A stretch of DNA of 7,508 bases, from positions 1 to 7,508 of the forward strand of contig CAAENI010000073.1 of the NCBI GenBank assembly GCA_900757285.1. Direction: 5' to 3'. The stretch is from an uncultured Collinsella sp. Lineage in GTDB: Bacteria; Actinomycetota; Coriobacteriia; Coriobacteriales; Coriobacteriaceae. Both the position numbers and the translations under genes were made by a program. Below are positions 1 to 4,746 of the stretch, one piece after another (positions within the stretch are counted from its first letter, which is position 1; every line of letters begins with the position of its first letter). A model generated the notes under the pieces. The model was not told the origin of the DNA. It saw only the letters and a program-made list of their open reading frames with translations, and did not search any database.

Positions 1-174
1 CACGATCATCCTGAGTCGCTCAAGGCACTGCTCATCAACGGCGAAGTACTACGCCGCCCCCACGCAGCCGAAGACATAGCCATCGCAACCATGGAGCTCG
101 TAGGCAAACCCCAAAAGCGCAAACGAGCCTTCTGCCGCTTCTACTGGGGCGAAAAACCTGCGCATATCAGGTAG
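1..174 (+). CDS. 3' end of an unrecognised protein-coding gene (partial)
   Basis: Frame 1 is open from the first base of the window to a TAG at 172-174, giving the last 57 residues of a protein whose start lies outside. The visible tail begins HDHPESLKALL, is mixed charged/aliphatic, then becomes basic (KPQKRKR) and ends FCRFYWGEKPAHIR. I do not recognise the family and propose no function. It converges on dut, 393 bp away. The last dozen or so codons (from about base 128) lie in the left side of a long imperfect inverted repeat centred near 239, so the CRFYW tail has a diverged copy on the opposite strand at about 328-345. The C-terminus may thus be partly repeat-derived. A hairpin element begins 13 nt after the stop. 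The coding call rests only on an open frame of reasonable composition reaching the window edge, with nothing else plausible on that side. Confidence 0.6.
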   Translation, partial: HDHPESLKALLINGEVLRRPHAAEDIAIATMELVGKPQKRKRAFCRFYWGEKPAHIR

Positions 175-336
175 CGTCTTAATGTCCGCTTACCTGTGGG
201 AGGCCCCTATATATCATCCCGTGCTCAAACATTCTCGCTTCGCTGCGAAACTGCGCGCGGGACGATATATAGGGGCCTCCCGCAGGTAAGCTGCGTTAAC
301 GTACCAGCGGCTATACCAGATTCCCCACCAGTAGAA
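139..336. repeat. Imperfect extended inverted repeat around hairpin element 1
   Basis: Outside the 188-291 hairpin the symmetry continues with gaps. TTCTACTGG at 139-147 is matched perfectly by its reverse complement at 328-336, with weaker similarity outside it (to about 128 and 347) and between it and the hairpin (about 148-187 against 292-327). The centre of the 9-bp block (237.5) is only 2 bp from the hairpin centre (239.5), as expected for one diverged palindrome with small indels. The left arm covers the 3' end and stop codon of the plus-strand gene. This could be an old inverted duplication of the gene end or the true outer extent of a larger repeat element. The limits are approximate. 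Confidence 0.5.
188..291 (+). repeat. Long hairpin element 1 (conserved loop, 37-bp stem)
   Basis: Bases 188-224 pair with 255-291: 34 Watson-Crick pairs, two G-T wobbles (197/282, 222/257) and one A-C mismatch (216/263), closing a 30-nt loop. The outer stem starts GCTTACCTG. The loop side reads TGCTCAAACATTCTCGC, then TTCGCT, then GCGAAACTGCGCG, and all 36 of these bases recur in element 2. It starts 13 nt after the stop codon of the plus-strand gene, and the loop reads in that gene's direction. No T-tract follows, so it is not a textbook intrinsic terminator. It could be a structured mRNA 3' end, a REP/MITE-like dispersed repeat, or both. The structure is read directly from the sequence; the role is inferred. 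Confidence 0.85.
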
Positions 337-449
337 TCTGCAAAGGGGAACCAGAAAATATAAATACAGTAAGTCAATGCGACAAAGGAGGCGACCCTTC
401 ATCGCATCGACTTACCAGAAAAGTAAATATTGTTTCAAGCGAGTAGCCG
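292..449. other. Intergenic spacer between the two hairpin elements, with smaller hairpins
   Basis: I see no convincing gene here. The stretch has three ACCAG words exactly 12 bp apart (303, 315, 327) and two more at 350 and 414. A perfect 7-bp inverted repeat CAGATTC/GAATCTG (317-323/334-340) competes with TTCCCC/GGGGAA (321-326/345-350). A larger hairpin spans 369-415. A short minus-strand open frame (214-402, 62 codons) exists, but it lacks a Shine-Dalgarno sequence and runs through the palindrome, so I do not call it a gene. The 3' part (about 416-440) is AT-rich compared with the rest. Confidence 0.5.
369..415. repeat. Third hairpin between the two conserved-loop elements
   Basis: GTAAGTCAATGCGA (369-382) faces TCGCATCGACTTAC (402-415), 13 of 14 positions complementary. 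After a 2x2 internal loop, AAGG (385-388) pairs with CCTT (396-399) around a 7-nt loop. Its ends carry the same GTAAG/CTTAC words found in the stems of the two larger elements, but it lacks their conserved core. No T-tract flanks it on either strand. Confidence 0.6.
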
Positions 450-552
450 CCCGCCCGGGGCTTACCTATATCGTTCCACGCGCAGTTTCGCAGCGAGCGA
501 AGCGACGCGAGAATGTTTGAGCATGGAATGATATAGGTAAGCCCCGGGCGGG
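450..552 (-). repeat. Long hairpin element 2 (same loop as element 1, different stem)
   Basis: Bases 450-481 pair with 521-552: 30 Watson-Crick pairs, one wobble (473/529) and one mismatch (479/523). The outer stem is very GC-rich (CCCGCCCGGGGC) and differs from that of element 1. Read on the minus strand, the direction of dut, the loop side is TGCTCAAACATTCTCGC, then GTCGC, TTCGCT, CGCT, then GCGAAACTGCGCG. This is the core of element 1 with two extra pieces of 5 and 4 nt. It begins 15 nt beyond the dut stop codon, mirroring element 1. No T-tract follows on the minus strand. Confidence 0.85.
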
Positions 553-567
553 AGGGATACGAGCGCC

Positions 568-1011
568 CTAGGCGATGCCGCTGGAGCCGAAGCCTCCGTT
601 GCCTCGGTCGGTTTTGTCTAGTTCTTCTACTTCTATGAGGTTGACCGTGGGGACTTCTTGGATGACGAGTTGGGCTATGCGGTCGCCTTTGTTGATTTGG
701 ATGTCGTTGGTGGGATCCAGGTTGATGAGGATAACCTTGAGTTCTCCTCGGTAGTGGGCGTCGATGAGGCCCGGCGTATTGACTATAGACAGGCCCTGCT
801 TGATGGCCAAGCCGCTGCGGGGCTGGACGAAGCCGGCGTAGCCATCGGGCAGGGCGATGGCCAGCCCCGTAGAGACCAGACGGCGTTCGAAGGGCTTCAG
901 GACGCAGTCCTCGTTGGAGCGCAAATCCAAGCCGGCATCAGTGGGATGGGCGTATTTGGGAAGCTCGACGGTGGGATCGAGACGCTTTATGTTGACGGTA
1001 ATGTTGGACAT
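568..1011 (-). CDS. dut: Deoxyuridine 5'-triphosphate nucleotidohydrolase (dUTPase)
   Basis: Hydrolyses dUTP to dUMP and diphosphate in the cytoplasm, keeping uracil out of DNA and feeding dTMP synthesis. The 147-residue length fits the homotrimeric dUTPase family. All five motifs are present in order: motif 1 TDAGLDL (24-30), motif 2 PRSGLA (64-69), motif 3 TPGLIDAHYRGE (79-90) with the expected catalytic Asp84 and uracil-stacking Tyr87, motif 4 GDRIAQLV (109-116), and the flexible C-terminal motif 5 RGNGGFGSSG (136-145) that closes over the phosphates. His86 replaces the Asp/Asn more often seen between the catalytic Asp and Tyr. The ATG at 1011 follows AAGGTGA at good spacing, and that site overlaps the nrdR stop codon. 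The two genes are 4 bp apart, so nrdR-dut is very probably one transcript. A conserved-loop hairpin follows 15 nt after the TAG stop. Confidence 0.97.
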   Translation of the reverse strand: MSNITVNIKRLDPTVELPKYAHPTDAGLDLRSNEDCVLKPFERRLVSTGLAIALPDGYAGFVQPRSGLAIKQGLSIVNTPGLIDAHYRGELKVILINLDPTNDIQINKGDRIAQLVIQEVPTVNLIEVEELDKTDRGNGGFGSSGIA

Positions 1012-1015
1012 GGAA

Positions 1016-1459
1016 TCACCTTAGCTTGTCGAGCTCTTGCAGAAACTCATCGACGTCTTTGAAATCGCGGTAGACCGAGGCAAAGCGGATGTACGCAACC
1101 TTGTCGATCTTGGCCAAGCGCTTGAGCACCATGTCACCCAACTCATGGGACGTGACGGCCGTCAGCGTGCGAGAGCGCAGCTCGACCTCGATGTCATCGA
1201 TAATCTCATTGAGCTTCTTAGTGTCGATATCGCGCTTGATGGTGGCGCGCATCAAGCCGACAAGAAGCTTATTGCGATCGAACCGCTGCTTAGTTCCATC
1301 TGACTTAATGACCTCGATAGGGTCCTCGCATCGCTCGAACGTTGTAAAGCGGTAGTTACACGAGCAACATTCGCGACGACGCTTAATGGTGTTATTTGAC
1401 TCCTGCATACGGGAATCAACGACGCGGGTATGTGCCTTGCCGCATTTGGGACAGCGCAT
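1016..1459 (-). CDS. nrdR: Transcriptional repressor NrdR of ribonucleotide reductase genes
   Basis: NrdR senses ATP/dATP and represses ribonucleotide reductase operons by binding paired NrdR boxes. The 147-residue protein has the usual length and layout. An N-terminal zinc ribbon has Cys3/Cys6 (CPKC) and Cys31/Cys34 (CSC of CCSCNYRFTTFE), with the basic stretch KRRRE just before the second pair. A nucleotide-binding ATP-cone domain follows, about 46-136 (EVIKSDGTKQRFDRNKL to FASVYRDF). The ATG at 1459 is preceded by GAGGAGG at about 5 nt. Start codon and part of this site lie in one arm of a perfect 12-bp inverted repeat (1454-1465/1486-1497) that could hide them in mRNA. It is 51 bp downstream of the LysM gene and 4 bp upstream of dut, so co-transcription is likely. 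No NrdR-box pair matching the known consensus was seen in the window; its targets probably lie elsewhere. Confidence 0.96.
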   Translation of the reverse strand: MRCPKCGKAHTRVVDSRMQESNNTIKRRRECCSCNYRFTTFERCEDPIEVIKSDGTKQRFDRNKLLVGLMRATIKRDIDTKKLNEIIDDIEVELRSRTLTAVTSHELGDMVLKRLAKIDKVAYIRFASVYRDFKDVDEFLQELDKLR

Positions 1460-1497
1460 GGTACCTCCTCTTAAACGATAACAAGGGTACCATGCGC
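1454..1497 (-). promoter_or_regulatory. Inverted repeat covering the nrdR ribosome-binding site and start codon
   Basis: GCGCATGGTACC (1454-1465) and GGTACCATGCGC (1486-1497) are perfect reverse complements separated by 20 nt. In the minus-strand mRNA this would form a 12-bp hairpin with the nrdR ATG and the last G residues of AGGAGG in the 3' arm and the rest of the ribosome-binding site in the loop. It may be a translational control hairpin or a dimeric operator. No T-tract suggests a terminator. The repeat is seen directly; its role is inferred. Confidence 0.6.
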
Positions 1498-1510
1498 AGC
1501 GCGATAATGA

Positions 1511-1963
1511 TTACGAACGAGCAGGAACCTTAAGATGCGCACCGGCGGCGAGCGAACCATGCTCCAGATGATTGACGTTACGGATCATGTCGGAAGTCTC
1601 TTGCGTGGAAAGGCCTTCGATTGGATATTCCTCGGCAAGCGACCAAAGAGAATCGCCAGTCTGAACGCGAATGGTCTCGTAGGTAATGTTGGAAACGGAC
1701 TCGGCATACGCGGCGTGACGAGCGCTAAAGACCGAAGTAGCGAGGACAAAGAAGAGCGTAAGCGCAACGGCGACGGCGACAATCGTCGGAACCTTCAGGG
1801 CAACGCGGGCCGGCGCGACTACAGCCTGCTGATTGCGAGCAGGCTTTACGGTCAAAGGTTGAATGCCGGAGCGGCCACCCTGAACAACCGTAAAAGTGGG
1901 TTCTGCAGGCGTCTCGAGCTTAAGGGCGAGGTTTCCCTGGACCATATTCGTTGCGTTCATCAT
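1511..1963 (-). CDS. LysM-domain membrane-anchored protein, probable SOS cell-division inhibitor (YneA/Rv2719c-like)
   Basis: The 150-residue protein has a cytoplasmic N-terminus of about 58 residues, one transmembrane helix (about 59-79, VPTIVAVAVALTLFFVLATS), a short linker, and an extracellular LysM peptidoglycan-binding domain (about 97-147, IRVQTGDSLWSLAEEYP to GAHLKVP). No catalytic cell-wall domain is present. LysM proteins divergent from lexA are known SOS-induced division suppressors (YneA in Bacillus; Rv2719c occupies the same place in Mycobacterium; DivS in Corynebacterium plays the same role), so context supports that role strongly, though sequence similarity outside LysM cannot be judged here. 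It has a near-consensus promoter with a LexA box in the spacer. GAGGAGA lies only 3 nt before the ATG at 1963; the adjacent in-frame ATG at 1960 has better spacing and may be the true start. nrdR follows 51 bp downstream. Confidence 0.85.
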   Translation of the reverse strand: MMNATNMVQGNLALKLETPAEPTFTVVQGGRSGIQPLTVKPARNQQAVVAPARVALKVPTIVAVAVALTLFFVLATSVFSARHAAYAESVSNITYETIRVQTGDSLWSLAEEYPIEGLSTQETSDMIRNVNHLEHGSLAAGAHLKVPARS

Positions 1964-2031
1964 GTTCTCCTCTCGCGTGTTTTGCTGAGAACAGTTTTAT
2001 CAAGCCGCGCGGACAAAAATGTCTAGCGCGA

Positions 2032-2043
2032 GAACGAATGTTC
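2032..2043. promoter_or_regulatory. LexA operator (SOS box 1)
   Basis: GAAC-GAAT-GTTC matches the Gram-positive/actinobacterial LexA consensus GAACNNNNGTTC perfectly. It sits at the predicted transcription start of the LysM gene. Confidence 0.9.
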
Positions 2044-2050
2044 GGTTATT

Positions 2051-2078
2051 ATTATCTTCGAACAGTTGTTCCTGTCAA
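2051..2078 (-). promoter_or_regulatory. Sigma-A-type promoter of the LysM gene
   Basis: On the minus strand a perfect -35 TTGACA (2078-2073) is followed after 16 nt by GATAAT (2056-2051), five of six matches to the -10 consensus. LexA box 2 lies inside the spacer and box 1 covers the expected start of transcription, about 7 nt beyond the -10. The promoter should be strong when derepressed and fully blocked by LexA. The leader before the LysM start would be about 80 nt. Confidence 0.75.
2060..2071. promoter_or_regulatory. LexA operator (SOS box 2)
   Basis: GAAC-AGTT-GTTC is a perfect consensus box, exactly 28 bp from box 1. It lies between the -35 and -10 of the minus-strand promoter. Confidence 0.92.
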
Positions 2079-2087
2079 GCAAAATTC

Positions 2088-2099
2088 GAACATTTGTTT
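2088..2099. promoter_or_regulatory. LexA operator (SOS box 3)
   Basis: GAAC-ATTT-GTTT has one mismatch in the right half but extended flanks TC/GA matching the actinobacterial TCGAAC...GTTCGA form. It is exactly 28 bp from box 2 and is the box closest to lexA (25 nt before its ATG), so it is probably the autoregulatory site. Confidence 0.8.
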
Positions 2100-2123
2100 G
2101 ACATGGGTAGAGAGGATGCCCTG

Positions 2124-2768
2124 ATGGCTCGCAAAATTACCAAGCGTCAGCAGCAAATTTACGACTTCATCAAGGAATATCAGCAGGAGAAGGGTTATCC
2201 GCCCAGCGTGCGCGAGATGGCTTCTGCCGTGGGCCTTTCCTCCCCCAGCACCGTGCACGCCCATCTCTCTGCCCTTGAAGCGCGCGGGCTACTCAAGCGC
2301 GATGCCACCAAACCGCGCGCCCTGGAACTCTTTAACGAGGATGGTTCCTCTGTCTCAATTTCCAAATCTGACGAGCCCACCGCACCTCGCGGAACGGTCT
2401 CGCTACCGCTCGTTGGTCGCGTCGCGGCTGGGATTCCCATTCTGGCAGAGCAGAATATCGAAGACACGTTTACTATCCCGACCGAAATCGCCACTGATCA
2501 GGGTTCCTTTATCCTTGAGGTGCATGGGAGCTCAATGATCAATGTCGGCATCTTCAATGGCGATTACATCATCGTCCGTGAACAAAAGAGTGCCATGAAT
2601 GGCGAAATTGTCGTGGCCATGATTGATGGTTCGGCGACCGTCAAGACGTTCTACAAGGAGCAGGGGCGTGTGCGCTTGCAGCCCGAGAACGACACCATGG
2701 AACCTATCTATGCAACGAATCCCGTTATCCTGGGCAAAGTCGTCGGCTTGATGCGCCGGTTCTCGTAA
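2124..2768 (+). CDS. lexA: LexA repressor, SOS-response regulator and self-cleaving protease
   Basis: LexA represses DNA-damage genes and cleaves itself when stimulated by RecA filaments. The 214-residue product shows both domains. The N-terminal winged helix-turn-helix (about 1-68) contains YPPSVREMASAVGLSS followed by the recognition region PSTVHAHLSALEARG. The C-terminal S24-type protease domain has the Ala102-Gly103 cleavage site in VGRVAAGIP, the nucleophile Ser137 (GSSM) and the general base Lys174 (SATVKTF). I chose the ATG at 2124 because GAGAGGA lies 7 nt upstream and the protein then starts MARKITKRQQQIYDF, as expected for LexA. Longer in-frame starts would run into the operators. 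Three LexA boxes precede it, indicating autoregulation; I could not assign a clear plus-strand -35/-10 pair. The stop codon overlaps the start of the next gene (TAATG). Confidence 0.97.
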   Translation: MARKITKRQQQIYDFIKEYQQEKGYPPSVREMASAVGLSSPSTVHAHLSALEARGLLKRDATKPRALELFNEDGSSVSISKSDEPTAPRGTVSLPLVGRVAAGIPILAEQNIEDTFTIPTEIATDQGSFILEVHGSSMINVGIFNGDYIIVREQKSAMNGEIVVAMIDGSATVKTFYKEQGRVRLQPENDTMEPIYATNPVILGKVVGLMRRFS

Positions 2769-3472
2769 TGCAAAAACGCATAACCATCTTTGATACCGTC
2801 CGCGGGTTTACGATGATTTCTATGGCAGGTTTTCACGCTTGCTATGATCTCGCCTACCTGTACGGCTGGGATATGCCTTGGTTTACCCAGACTGTCTTTC
2901 AAGACGTCTGGCGCGCCAGCATCAGCTGGGTATTTTTGTTTATCGCGGGTTGGATGTGCACGCTCTCACGCAACAATGCCAAACGAGCGGCTAAGTACGC
3001 TGCCGCAGCTTTGGTCGTCTGGATCGCAACAACGCTCGTATCGGTCGACGATTCAGTGAACTTTGGCATCATTTATTGCATGGCGGTGTGCACCGCGGTG
3101 GTTGCGTTCACCCGTCCGTTACTCCAAAAATTACCGGGCTCATGGGGCATCGCAGCGTGCCTTGTTCTTTTTGCCCTAACCTGGGGCATTCCAAAGGCGG
3201 TCTACCCACTCCCCTACCTGGCATGGCTTGGATTCCCAGGCCCGGGTTTTGTTTCGGGAGATTACTATCCGCTCTTACCGTTTGTCTTTATGTACCTTAC
3301 CGGCTTTTTTGCTGCCCAGGCAGCACAAGCATCAAGTCTCGAAGCGCCAGCATGGGCATACGCCAATCCTATCCCGGCGCTCGCAGTCCTGGGTCGGCAT
3401 GCCTTACCGTTCTACCTGCTCCATCAGCCAGTCATTCTAGGCGTGCTAGAAATCGTTTATTCCGTACGATAG
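2768..3472 (+). CDS. Multi-pass membrane protein, DUF1624 / heparan-alpha-glucosaminide N-acetyltransferase-like
   Basis: A 234-residue, strongly hydrophobic protein with about seven membrane segments (roughly 14-33, 51-67, 76-94, 98-116, 126-142, 165-184 and 212-231). The N-terminus RITIFDTVRGFTMISMAGFHACYDLAYLYG (3-33, split here by an ordinary helix start) fits the D-x-x-RG...FH..YDL..(F/Y) opening of the HGSNAT-like/DUF1624 family, and LGRHALPFYLLHQP (208-221) is its typical C-terminal histidine-bearing motif. Relatives transfer acyl groups across the membrane to extracytoplasmic sugars; the substrate here is unknown. His23, His211 and His219 are candidate functional residues. The ATG lies in the lexA stop codon (TAATG) and no strong Shine-Dalgarno sequence is seen, suggesting translational coupling and hence SOS co-induction. 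Its last 16 bp overlap the end of hflX on the other strand. Confidence 0.82.
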   Translation: MQKRITIFDTVRGFTMISMAGFHACYDLAYLYGWDMPWFTQTVFQDVWRASISWVFLFIAGWMCTLSRNNAKRAAKYAAAALVVWIATTLVSVDDSVNFGIIYCMAVCTAVVAFTRPLLQKLPGSWGIAACLVLFALTWGIPKAVYPLPYLAWLGFPGPGFVSGDYYPLLPFVFMYLTGFFAAQAAQASSLEAPAWAYANPIPALAVLGRHALPFYLLHQPVILGVLEIVYSVR

Positions 3473-4746
3473 CGCTCGAGCCGCGGTGCAATACGAGCCG
3501 GCAACTTCGCCACAATGCGAACGCCGTCCTCGAGATATTCCTCATGCAGAAGGGTTCCCTGCTCATGCACCAGCGTGATGAGAGCGCCCTCACGATACGG
3601 GATATCAGCGGAGAGCAACACATCGGTGGCAGCTGCCTCGCGAGCAATCCGGTCGACGAGATCGTCGAGCCCCTCGCCCGTTTGAGCCGAGAACAGAACG
3701 GCCTCCGGATAGCGACGACGGAAACTCAATCGATCGACGCTATCGAGAAGATCGATTTTATTGAATACGGTAAGCGTTAAACGCTCTCCGGCGCCGATCT
3801 CATCAAGCACGCGGTCGACAGCCTCCAGCTGCCGCTCATAGTCCTCGTCAGACGCATCTACGACTTTGAGAATTAGATCGGCACCCAAAACCTCGGACAG
3901 CGTCGATTTAAAGGCATCGACCAGACCATGCGGCAGTTTTTGAATAAAGCCGACGGTATCGGTAATCGTCATGCCGCGACCGCCGGGCAGACGATACGAA
4001 CGCGTCGTCGGGTCGAGCGTAGCAAACAGCTTGTCCTGCGAAAGTACCGTAGAGCCAGTCAGACGATTGAGTAACGTCGATTTACCGGCATTGGTATAAC
4101 CGGCTAACGCGACGCGAAACGCCGGTGACTCAATGCGGCTCTTGGATTGAACATCGCGACGCTGTTCAACCTGCTTGAGCTCACGACGAAGCGCAGCGAT
4201 CTTATTACGAATGAGGCGACGGTCGACCTCGAGCTGACTTTCGCCCTGACCAAAACGTGAGCCGATGCCGCCGCGCGTCTGCTCCTTGGCGAGATGGCTC
4301 CACATGCCACGCAGGCGAGGCAACAAATATTGAAGCTGTGCCAGCTGTACCTGCAGGCGTCCCTCACGCGTCTGAGCATGCAGGCCAAAGATATCCAGGA
4401 TCAGTGCTGTACGATCGATAATCTTTACCGGCTCGCCCACGGCTTTCTCCAAATAGGATTGCTGCGAGGGGGTCAGGTCGTCGTCAAAAATAACGACATC
4501 GGCATCCATGCGATGTACCAGGCCGCAAAGCTCCTCTACCTTGCCGGAACCGATAAACGATTTAGGATACGGCTTTACCAAACGCTGCGACAAGCGTGCC
4601 ACGCACTGGGCACCAGCTGTGTGGGCAAGACGCTCCAGCTCATCAAGCGAGCGATCGAGCGGCCATGCATTGTCGCGCCACTCAACACCAACTAAAATGG
4701 CACGCTCGGGCTCGGGTGCCGTGGGAACAAGGGGGAAACGGGCCAT
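3457..4746 (-). CDS. hflX: GTPase HflX, ribosome-associated
   Basis: HflX binds the 50S subunit and, in studied bacteria, splits or rescues stalled ribosomes under stress. The 429-residue protein has the whole family layout: N-terminal HflX domain (about 15-165, including KPYPKSFIGSGKVEEL), a helical coiled linker (about 168-205), then the G domain with G1 GYTNAGKST (216-224), switch region ATLDPTTR (242-249), G3 DTVGF (263-267), G4 NKID (329-332) and G5 SAQTGEGL (353-360), plus a C-terminal segment. The linker motif usually written GTRGPGETQLE reads GSRFGQGESQLE here, one residue longer. The ATG overlaps the miaA stop as TAATG, with GAGG 8 nt before it. It is the last gene of the spoVS-miaB-miaA-hflX run, and its 3' end overlaps the convergent DUF1624-type gene by 16 bp with no terminator between. 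Confidence 0.97.
   Translation of the reverse strand: MARFPLVPTAPEPERAILVGVEWRDNAWPLDRSLDELERLAHTAGAQCVARLSQRLVKPYPKSFIGSGKVEELCGLVHRMDADVVIFDDDLTPSQQSYLEKAVGEPVKIIDRTALILDIFGLHAQTREGRLQVQLAQLQYLLPRLRGMWSHLAKEQTRGGIGSRFGQGESQLEVDRRLIRNKIAALRRELKQVEQRRDVQSKSRIESPAFRVALAGYTNAGKSTLLNRLTGSTVLSQDKLFATLDPTTRSYRLPGGRGMTITDTVGFIQKLPHGLVDAFKSTLSEVLGADLILKVVDASDEDYERQLEAVDRVLDEIGAGERLTLTVFNKIDLLDSVDRLSFRRRYPEAVLFSAQTGEGLDDLVDRIAREAAATDVLLSADIPYREGALITLVHEQGTLLHEEYLEDGVRIVAKLPARIAPRLERYRTE

Noticed and set aside
188..291. Hairpin element 1 (and likewise 450-552) as a classical intrinsic terminator
   Set aside because: The stems are much longer than usual and no T-run follows on the sense strand. Transcription may still end there, but the sequence does not show the standard signal.
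214..402. Minus-strand open frame of 62 codons containing CRFYWW and W-x-x-x-W spacing
   Set aside because: No Shine-Dalgarno sequence precedes it, it runs through the long palindrome, and its CRFYW part is explained as the inverted copy of the neighbouring gene's 3' end.
1989..2000. Possible fourth LexA box GAAC-AGTT-TTAT
   Set aside because: Only the left half matches; the right half is too poor and the 43-bp distance breaks the 28-bp spacing.
2012..2023. Small palindrome GACA-AAAA-TGTC in the LysM gene leader
   Set aside because: Four-base arms in an A/T-rich core are easily due to chance, with no second copy.
2019..2123. Longer lexA reading frame beginning at 2019
   Set aside because: It would translate through the SOS boxes, lacks a ribosome-binding site, and adds residues absent from LexA. 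The ATG at 2124 has a good site and the family-typical start.
3076..3780. Plus-strand open frame of 234 codons across the DUF1624-type gene and hflX end
   Set aside because: It is out of frame with one confident gene and antisense to another, with low-complexity composition and no domain.
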